Of a DNA stretch of 20,423 nucleotides, positions 15,093 through 20,423 are shown piece by piece. The position numbers were made by a program, and so were the translations under genes. The notes under the pieces were generated by a model that was not told the DNA's origin, searched no databases, and worked only from the letters and a program-made list of their open reading frames with translations. Source of the stretch: an uncultured Eudoraea sp. (GTDB lineage: Bacteria; Bacteroidota; Bacteroidia; Flavobacteriales; Flavobacteriaceae); assembly GCA_905479615.1 (NCBI GenBank), contig CAJQNH010000076.1, positions 1 through 20,423 of the forward strand, written 5' to 3'. Numbering within the stretch: the stretch's first letter is position 1; every line of letters begins with the position of its first letter.

Positions 15093-16409
15093 ATGCGAAC
15101 CAACACATTACCATACGTTCCATTTAAAGTCAAGGACATTAACTTGGCAGAATGGGGAAGAAAAGAAATAGAATTGGCTGAAGCCGAGATGCCGGGGCTT
15201 ATGGCCTTACGTGAAGAGTACAAAAAAGAACAACCACTTAAGGGTGCCCGTATTGCGGGTTGTCTTCATATGACCATACAAACAGCGGTACTTATAGAAA
15301 CCCTTACTGCTCTTGGTGCAGAAGTTACATGGAGTTCATGTAATATTTTCTCCACTCAGGATCATGCCGCCGCCGCCATAGCAGCAAGCGGCGTACCTGT
15401 TTATGCATGGAAAGGCATGAATGAAGAGGAATTTGACTGGTGTATAGAGCAGACACTATTTTTTGGTGAAGAACGCAAGCCGCTTAATATGATTCTGGAT
15501 GATGGGGGCGATCTTACCAATATGGTACTGGATCAATTTCCGGAACTAACCTCTGGAATTAAAGGTCTTTCGGAAGAAACAACCACTGGAGTCCACCGCC
15601 TATATGAGCGATTTAAAAATGGGGTATTGCCTATGCCGGCAATAAATGTGAATGATTCTGTTACTAAATCCAAATTTGACAATAAATATGGCTGCAGGGA
15701 AAGTGCTGTAGATGCAATTCGCCGGGCTACAGATACAATGCTAGCCGGAAAACGAGTTGTTGTTGCAGGTTATGGAGATGTCGGAAAAGGTACAGCAGCT
15801 TCATTCAGAGGGGCAGGAGCCATTGTAACGGTTACAGAAATAGATCCTATCTGCGCTCTGCAGGCCTCTATGGACGGATATGAGGTAAAAAGATTAGAAA
15901 CAGTAGTTAGTAATGCCGACATTGTAATAACGGCTACAGGAAATAAAGATATCCTTAAAGCAGAGCATTTCAGGGCTATGCGTGATAAAGCTATTGTGTG
16001 CAATATTGGCCATTTTGACAACGAAATAGATATGGCCTGGTTAAATGATAATTTTGGCAATACTAAAGATGTTATTAAACCACAGGTAGATAAATATACT
16101 ATTGATGGAAAAGACATTATAGTGCTTGCCGAAGGACGTTTGGTTAATTTAGGATGTGCCACCGGTCATCCAAGCTTTGTCATGAGCAATTCGTTTACAA
16201 ACCAAACACTTGCACAAATAGAGTTATGGAAATATAGCGATAAATATGAAAATAAGGTATATATGCTTCCTAAGCATTTAGATGAAAAGGTTGCCAAACT
16301 GCATTTAGCACGTTTGGGTGCTGAACTTACTGAATTGCGAGAAGAACAGGCATCTTATATTGGGGTTGAAGTTAAAGGCCCTTATAAACCCGACTATTAC
16401 AGGTATTAG
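15093..16409 (+). CDS. ahcY: Adenosylhomocysteinase (SAH hydrolase)
   Basis: AhcY splits S-adenosylhomocysteine into adenosine and homocysteine, relieving product inhibition of methyltransferases. It is a cytoplasmic NAD-dependent enzyme. The 438-residue protein from the ATG at 15093 shows the full set of landmarks: AGCLHMTIQTAVLIETL, SCNIFSTQDHAAAAIA, DDGGDLT, NVNDSVTKSKFDNKYGCRES, the NAD loop VVVAGYGDVGKGTA, IVCNIGHFDNEID and the C-terminal KPDYYRY that closes the neighbouring active site. An upstream TTG frame (15036) is not needed. It is divergent from the phosphopantetheinyl transferase across 82 bp. Confidence 0.98.
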   Translation: MRTNTLPYVPFKVKDINLAEWGRKEIELAEAEMPGLMALREEYKKEQPLKGARIAGCLHMTIQTAVLIETLTALGAEVTWSSCNIFSTQDHAAAAIAASGVPVYAWKGMNEEEFDWCIEQTLFFGEERKPLNMILDDGGDLTNMVLDQFPELTSGIKGLSEETTTGVHRLYERFKNGVLPMPAINVNDSVTKSKFDNKYGCRESAVDAIRRATDTMLAGKRVVVAGYGDVGKGTAASFRGAGAIVTVTEIDPICALQASMDGYEVKRLETVVSNADIVITATGNKDILKAEHFRAMRDKAIVCNIGHFDNEIDMAWLNDNFGNTKDVIKPQVDKYTIDGKDIIVLAEGRLVNLGCATGHPSFVMSNSFTNQTLAQIELWKYSDKYENKVYMLPKHLDEKVAKLHLARLGAELTELREEQASYIGVEVKGPYKPDYYRY

Positions 16410-16435
16410 AGAACTAAACTTAATATAGAAACACA

Positions 16436-16467
16436 AAAAACCCATTATGATAACATAATGGGTTTTT
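16436..16467. terminator. Bidirectional terminator between ahcY and rpmA
   Basis: A perfect 14-bp stem (AAAAACCCATTATG with CATAATGGGTTTTT) and ATAA loop is flanked by A-runs on the left and T-runs on the right. It therefore serves ahcY on the plus strand and rplU-rpmA on the minus strand. Confidence 0.92.
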
Positions 16468-16490
16468 ATTTTGAGTTATTCAATTGAGTA

Positions 16491-16751
16491 TTATGCCTCA
16501 AAAGGCTCTATAGAAACATAAGATTTTCCGCCTGCTTTCTTTTGAAACTTTACAAGTCCGTCTACTTTTGCATGCAAGGTATGATCTTTTCCGAGGTAAA
16601 CATTATTACCAGGGTTGTGCTTTGTACCACGTTGTCTAACAATAATATTTCCTGCAATAGCAGCCTGTCCTCCAAAAATCTTAACCCCTAAGCGTTTCGA
16701 TTCTGATTCTCTACCGTTTTTAGAACTACCTACACCTTTTTTATGTGCCAT
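16491..16751 (-). CDS. rpmA: 50S ribosomal protein bL27
   Basis: L27 sits at the peptidyl-transferase centre of the large subunit. The 86-residue protein begins MAHKKGVGSSKNGRESESKRLGVK and contains IIVRQRGTKHNPGNNVYLGKDHTL, both diagnostic. It starts directly with MAHKK, without the cleaved N-terminal extension seen in Firmicutes. It lies 45 bp downstream of rplU, the usual order. Confidence 0.98.
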   Translation of the reverse strand: MAHKKGVGSSKNGRESESKRLGVKIFGGQAAIAGNIIVRQRGTKHNPGNNVYLGKDHTLHAKVDGLVKFQKKAGGKSYVSIEPFEA

Positions 16752-16796
16752 GATATTATTTTTTATACCAAGCCTGGGCTGGTATTAGTTATTTAC

Positions 16797-17360
16797 TTAT
16801 TTCTTTAATGCCTCAATAAGGTCGGCCTTTTTCATAGAAGAAATCCCGGTGATTCCTTTGGCTTTGGCCATTTCCTTTAATTCCGCTACTGTCTTTTTGC
16901 TTAAATCAAGTGCTTCTTTAGGCGCTTCCTTCACTTTTTCAACTTTAGCCTTAGGAGCTTCAGTTTTTGGAGCCGCTTTCTTTACTGGCGCAGCCTTTAC
17001 AGGAGCTTCTTTTTTAGGTTCGGCCTTAGCGACAGTTTTCTTAGCACCTTTGGCTACAATACTTTCGATAACCAATTCGGTTAGATACTGGCGATGACCA
17101 TTTTTCTTTCTAAACCCTTTACGTCTTTTCTTTTTAAAGACAATTACCTTGTCTCCTTTAAGGTGTTTAACGACTTTAGCCTCTACTGCGGCTCCGTCTA
17201 TAGCTGGGGCGCCAATTGTAATGTTTTTACCATCTTCCAATAAAAGGACGTTGTGAAAAGAAACTTTTTTTCCTTCGTCTTCCTGCAAACGGTGAACATA
17301 TACTTTTTGGTCTTTTGCAACTTTAAATTGCTGCCCTGCTATTTCTACAATTGCATACAT
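16797..17360 (-). CDS. rplU: 50S ribosomal protein bL21 with Rho_N-like C-terminal extension
   Basis: Residues 1-103 are a normal L21 (MYAIVEIAGQQFKV, KVIVFKKKRRKGFRKKNGHRQ split as the rRNA-binding basic region at ~71-91, LTELVIESI). The usual protein ends there, but this one continues to 187 residues. A Lys/Ala/Pro-rich linker (~104-149) leads to LDLSKKTVAELKEMAKAKG and SSMKKADLIEALKK (151-187), which resembles the Rho N-terminal/SAP-like helical domain. The frame is open and uninterrupted with rpmA in its normal place, so this looks like a genuine extension, of a kind I believe recurs in Bacteroidota, and not an error. Confidence 0.95.
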   Translation of the reverse strand: MYAIVEIAGQQFKVAKDQKVYVHRLQEDEGKKVSFHNVLLLEDGKNITIGAPAIDGAAVEAKVVKHLKGDKVIVFKKKRRKGFRKKNGHRQYLTELVIESIVAKGAKKTVAKAEPKKEAPVKAAPVKKAAPKTEAPKAKVEKVKEAPKEALDLSKKTVAELKEMAKAKGITGISSMKKADLIEALKK

Positions 17361-17441
17361 AGCTTAATATTAAATATTTTTATTTCCCTTTAAATGAGCT
17401 TTTTAGCATATTAAACACCAAAGGCGCTCTAAAGGCGGGTG

Positions 17442-17449
17442 CAAATATA
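17442..17449 (-). promoter_or_regulatory. -7 box of rplU-rpmA promoter
   Basis: On the minus strand this reads TATATTTG (perfect TAnnTTTG). An 18-bp spacer separates it from TTGT, a partial -33 element. The resulting leader is ~76 nt and carries a short direct repeat, GCGCCTTT/CCGCCTTT. Confidence 0.6.
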
Positions 17450-17485
17450 CTGCTAAATTGGGAAATCACAAGAGTTTTTTTTATT

Positions 17486-17941
17486 CTAAACAGATTTTTT
17501 CTTGAGGTTCTTCGGAGTTTTAAACAACTGCATAAAAGTAAGTGTCAGCACCACAGTAGTGGCAAATCCCATAATTGCCACTGTAAAGAATACGATTCCC
17601 TCAAAATTTTTGAAATTATTAAACCAACTGGTTGAAAGTTCTTTTAAAAAGTCTGTATTGATCTCGGTAGCGTAAAAAGCAAAAAAGAAAGTAAAAATGA
17701 GGGTTGCCACAACACCAGTCACCATTCCTGACTTAAATCCTACTCCATAGTTGAAGTTATGTTTTTCCTGAAGTCTAAAATATTTTATGGCCTCATATAT
17801 TCCGAAACCAGTAATTATTCCATTAAAAAGACTAAAAAAAACATTGGTATGTAAACCAAAAAGCGATAAAATTAAAAAATATGCGATAAGACTCCCGCTG
17901 GTTGCAATACCGAAGCGTATAGGGAGGGCAATTCGTTTCAT
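17486..17941 (-). CDS. DUF4199 inner-membrane protein
   Basis: This 151-residue protein has four predicted membrane helices (about residues 9-29, 34-50, 72-93 and 115-138). The pattern matches DUF4199, a small membrane family of Bacteroidota with no known function. The segment NFNYGVGFKSGMVTGVVATLIF is the typical central region (~61-82). It lies upstream of rplU, but rplU has its own promoter box in the gap, so it is probably a separate unit. Confidence 0.83.
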   Translation of the reverse strand: MKRIALPIRFGIATSGSLIAYFLILSLFGLHTNVFFSLFNGIITGFGIYEAIKYFRLQEKHNFNYGVGFKSGMVTGVVATLIFTFFFAFYATEINTDFLKELSTSWFNNFKNFEGIVFFTVAIMGFATTVVLTLTFMQLFKTPKNLKKKSV

Positions 17942-18049
17942 TTTCTTTGTTTTTCTTCTTGTCTCATTTAAAATAATGAATATTGTGCAATTATCATATA
18001 AATTCTTGTTAAAGAAGAAGAGTTTTCTTTCTCATAAACCCAAAAAAAT

Positions 18050-18057
18050 TATATTAG
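18050..18057 (+). promoter_or_regulatory. Possible -7 box for M16 peptidase operon
   Basis: TATATTAG matches TAnnTTTG at five of six fixed positions, lies ~47 bp before the ATG and has TTTC at an 18-bp spacing upstream. Weak evidence. Confidence 0.3.
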
Positions 18058-18103
18058 CAGCTCTTTAAAAATTAGTATATACCAATCCGTTAATTTGAAA
18101 TTT

Positions 18104-19426
18104 ATGAAAAGAAATTTTTACATGACCTTGCTTGCATTCATTTCTTTTTTTGCAATCAATGCGCAAGAAGTAACCTATGAGGAATATGACCTGGATAACG
18201 GGCTTCATGTTATTCTTCATCAGGATAATACAGCTCCTGTTGTAACCACGGCGGTGATGTACCATGTTGGCGGAAAAGACCGCACTGAAGGTCGCACTGG
18301 GTTTGCGCACTTTTTTGAGCATCTGTTGTTTGAGGGTACAGAAAATATTGAAACAGGTACCTGGAGGGAAATAGTCTCCTCACGGGGTGGTGCATTTAAT
18401 GCTAATACATCGCAGGATCGAACCTATTATTACGTGACTTTCCCTTCAAACAATCTGCAGTTAGGTTTGTGGATGGAATCTGAACGCATGTTACACCCTT
18501 TAATAGACCAAAGGGGGGTAGATACCCAACAAGAAGTAGTAAAAGAGGAAAAAAGACTTAGTTATGACAATTCTCCTTATGGCCAATTATTGCCAGTACT
18601 GGGGAAAAGTCTTTTCAAAGTTCATCCTTATAAGGATCCAAATATTGGCTATATGAAAGATTTGGATGCGGCAACGCTGGAGGATGTTATTGACTACAAC
18701 AAAAAGTATTATGTTCCCAACAATGCGGTATTAATAGTTGCAGGAGACATTGACATCCCTGAAACTAGAAAAATGGTATCGGACTATTTTGCTGAAATCC
18801 CAGAAGGGGAAGATGTAATCAGAAATTATCCAAAAGAGGTGCCAATAACAGCAGAAGAAAAAGTTACGGCTTATGACGCCAATATTCAAATACCTTTAGT
18901 GGGAATAGCCTATAGAATTCCTGGTTTCACAGATAGAGATGCGTATGTCCTAAACATGATATCTACCTATTTAAGTGACGGTAAGAGCTCTAAACTCTAT
19001 AAAAAAATAGTAGATGAACAAAAACAAGGACTTCAGGTTGGGGCTATAAATCTTGATCAGGAGGATTATGGAATGTATTTGGTCTATGCGATACCCGTTG
19101 GCGAGACTTCACTCGATGTACTGGTTAATGAAATGGAAGAAGAAATCTCCAAAGTACGTTCAGAATTGATTTCTGAAAACGACTATCAAAAATTACAGAA
19201 CAAATTTGAAAATAATTTTGTAAACTCTAATTCAAGTATAGAGGGTATAGCAAATTCATTGGCAAGGAATTATCTGTTATATGGCGATGCGGAATTAATA
19301 AACAAAGAAATTGATATTTACCGTTCAATAACAAGGGAAGAGATACAGGCAGTTACCAATAGATATTTGAATTCTAACCAAAGGGTAATCATATATTATT
19401 TACCAAAAGAAAATATTGACAATTGA
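18104..19426 (+). CDS. Exported M16 zinc metallopeptidase, catalytic subunit
   Basis: This 440-residue protein has a signal peptide (residues 1-20, cleavage after INA), so it acts in the periplasm or beyond. The inverted zinc motif HFFEH (His69, Glu72, His73) is intact, with the distal Glu in EVVKEEKR (~144-150). Two M16 half-domains follow: GGKDRTEGRTGFAHFFEHLLFEGT (~56-79, the catalytic one) and a C-terminal half starting near residue 240. I use the ATG at 18104, because the upstream TTG adds only three residues. The next M16 gene starts 4 bp after its stop, so the two probably form a heterodimer. Confidence 0.93.
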   Translation: MKRNFYMTLLAFISFFAINAQEVTYEEYDLDNGLHVILHQDNTAPVVTTAVMYHVGGKDRTEGRTGFAHFFEHLLFEGTENIETGTWREIVSSRGGAFNANTSQDRTYYYVTFPSNNLQLGLWMESERMLHPLIDQRGVDTQQEVVKEEKRLSYDNSPYGQLLPVLGKSLFKVHPYKDPNIGYMKDLDAATLEDVIDYNKKYYVPNNAVLIVAGDIDIPETRKMVSDYFAEIPEGEDVIRNYPKEVPITAEEKVTAYDANIQIPLVGIAYRIPGFTDRDAYVLNMISTYLSDGKSSKLYKKIVDEQKQGLQVGAINLDQEDYGMYLVYAIPVGETSLDVLVNEMEEEISKVRSELISENDYQKLQNKFENNFVNSNSSIEGIANSLARNYLLYGDAELINKEIDIYRSITREEIQAVTNRYLNSNQRVIIYYLPKENIDN

Positions 19427-19430
19427 AAAT

Positions 19431-20423
19431 ATGAAAAAATTATATTTTACAATCGCTATTGCATTAACCGCCATTGCCCTTAATGCTCAGGCAGACAGAA
19501 GTGTTATGCCACAACCGGGTCCTGCGCCTGAGATTAATCTGAAGGATCCACAACGTTTTGAGATTACTAACGGCCTTAAAGTTTTGGTTGTTGAGAATCA
19601 TAAATTACCCAGGGTATCCATACAACTAACCATAGATAATCCCCCTGTTGCGGAAGGTGATAAGGCTGGTGTGTCTATACTTACCGGAAGTTTGTTAGGA
19701 AATGGTTCTAAATCAATTTCCAAGGATGACTTTATTGAAGAAGTAGATTTTCTAGGTGCACGAATAAACTTTGGATTTCAAAGTGCCTCTGCCTCATCTT
19801 TATCCAAATATTACCCAAGAATTTTGGAACTTATGGCAGATGCTGCAATTAATCCAAACTTTACACAGGAAGAATTTGATAAAGAAAAGGCCAAACTGAT
19901 TACCGGGCTTAAATCTGAAGAAAAAGATGTTTCTGCAATTGCCAACAGAGTTCAAAATGCTTTAGCTTATGGCATAAATCACCCTTATGGTGAGTTTGCT
20001 ACAGAAGAGACCGTAAATAATGTTACGCTCGCAGATGTGCAAAGATTTTATCAGGAATTATTTGTTCCTGCCAACGCTTATCTGGTAGTGATCGGGGATG
20101 TGAAATTTGATGAAGTCAAAGAATTAGTGACTAAATATTTTGATGATTGGGTAAAGGCCTCACCCCCTTCACTAGGATACTCAGAACCTTTGGATGTACA
20201 ATATACCCAGCTAAACTTTGTAGATGTACCCAATGCAGTTCAATCCGAAATTGCTGTTGAAAACCTTGTAAACCTTAAAATGAATGACCCCGATTATCTG
20301 GCCGCGCTTGTAGCAAACCGCATCTTGGGCGGAGGTGGAGAAGGAAGACTTTTCCTCAATCTAAGAGAAGACAAAGGTTATACTTACGGCTCCTATTCCA
20401 GGGTAGGAAATGATAAATATGCT
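19431..20423 (+). CDS. Exported M16 peptidase-like partner lacking zinc motif (C-terminus cut by window edge)
   Basis: The visible 331 residues start with a signal peptide (MKKLYFTIAIALTAIALNA). The M16 N-terminal half is recognisable (FEITNGLKVLVVENHKLPRVS, YPRILELMADAAINPNFTQEEF, each within ~43-155), but the HxxEH site is replaced by a stretch reading SILTGSLLGNG, so it cannot bind zinc in the usual way. The downstream segment GEGRLFLNLREDKGYTYGSYS (~303-323) keeps the Arg and Tyr that such non-catalytic partners contribute to substrate binding in M16 heterodimers. It is coupled to the catalytic gene 4 bp upstream. Confidence 0.9.
   Translation, partial: MKKLYFTIAIALTAIALNAQADRSVMPQPGPAPEINLKDPQRFEITNGLKVLVVENHKLPRVSIQLTIDNPPVAEGDKAGVSILTGSLLGNGSKSISKDDFIEEVDFLGARINFGFQSASASSLSKYYPRILELMADAAINPNFTQEEFDKEKAKLITGLKSEEKDVSAIANRVQNALAYGINHPYGEFATEETVNNVTLADVQRFYQELFVPANAYLVVIGDVKFDEVKELVTKYFDDWVKASPPSLGYSEPLDVQYTQLNFVDVPNAVQSEIAVENLVNLKMNDPDYLAALVANRILGGGGEGRLFLNLREDKGYTYGSYSRVGNDKYA

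Noticed and set aside
14372..15223. Longer form of the phosphopantetheinyl transferase starting at 15223
   Set aside because: The extra 71 residues would be antisense to the conserved N-terminus of ahcY and do not resemble the family; the ATG at 15010 gives the normal length.
16797..17097. Low-complexity Lys/Ala/Pro region in rplU as possible frameshift or sequencing artefact
   Set aside because: The frame stays open, ends in a well-formed Rho_N-like module, and rpmA follows at the normal position, so it is a real extension.
17787..18068. Plus-strand open frame of 93 codons upstream of the M16 gene
   Set aside because: Mostly antisense to the DUF4199 gene, with a basic low-complexity product and no family features.

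Overview
The window looks like chromosomal DNA of a Bacteroidota member, most likely a flavobacterium. It is AT-rich. Several genes are preceded by the Bacteroidota -7 promoter box TAnnTTTG (upstream of tetR, the flavin reductase, greA, the TonB receptor and rplU), and Shine-Dalgarno sequences are generally absent. Several protein families are typical of this group: DUF3127, DUF4199, DUF4301, long L21, and a TonB receptor. I see no phage, transposon, CRISPR or tRNA/rRNA gene; this is core genome.

Layout. 1-2207 (minus): a TetR regulator overlapping an HlyB-like ABC exporter that runs off the left edge and has a strikingly degenerate ATPase domain. 2386-3526 (plus): DNA-3-methyladenine glycosylase overlapping a secreted PepSY-like protein. 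3632-5625 (minus): flavin reductase, a DUF3127 protein with an SSB-like tail, and Aat transferase. 5733-7240 (plus): an orphan sensor kinase translationally coupled to a membrane zinc-ribbon protein. 7227-8163 (minus): HIT hydrolase and greA, with a terminator between them and an approximately 185-nt, highly structured leader upstream of greA. 8414-8851 (plus): a lipoprotein with a degenerate Rieske-like motif. 8890-15010 (minus): a TonB receptor under a TPP riboswitch, preceded by a tightly overlapping cluster of DUF4301, NadR-like kinase, PnuC/PnuT permease and YkoF/MTH1187-type thiamine-binding protein, with a phosphopantetheinyl transferase at its head. 15093-16409 (plus): adenosylhomocysteinase, ending in a strong terminator shared with the convergent rplU-rpmA operon (16491-17360, minus). 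17486-17941 (minus): a DUF4199 membrane protein. 18104 to the right edge (plus): a catalytic/non-catalytic pair of exported M16 peptidases.

How the genes work together. The most coherent system is 8890-14338. A TPP riboswitch marks the outer-membrane receptor as a probable thiamine (or thiamine precursor) importer. The neighbouring PnuC-family permease, P-loop kinase and thiamine-binding protein supply plausible inner-membrane transport, phosphate trapping and binding steps. DUF4301, whose sequence has nucleotidyltransferase-like motifs, is an unexplained extra member. The second noteworthy element is the greA leader, where three consecutive stems pair best as minus-strand RNA just downstream of a good promoter box, resembling in principle the attenuated greA leader RNA (GraL) of enterobacteria.
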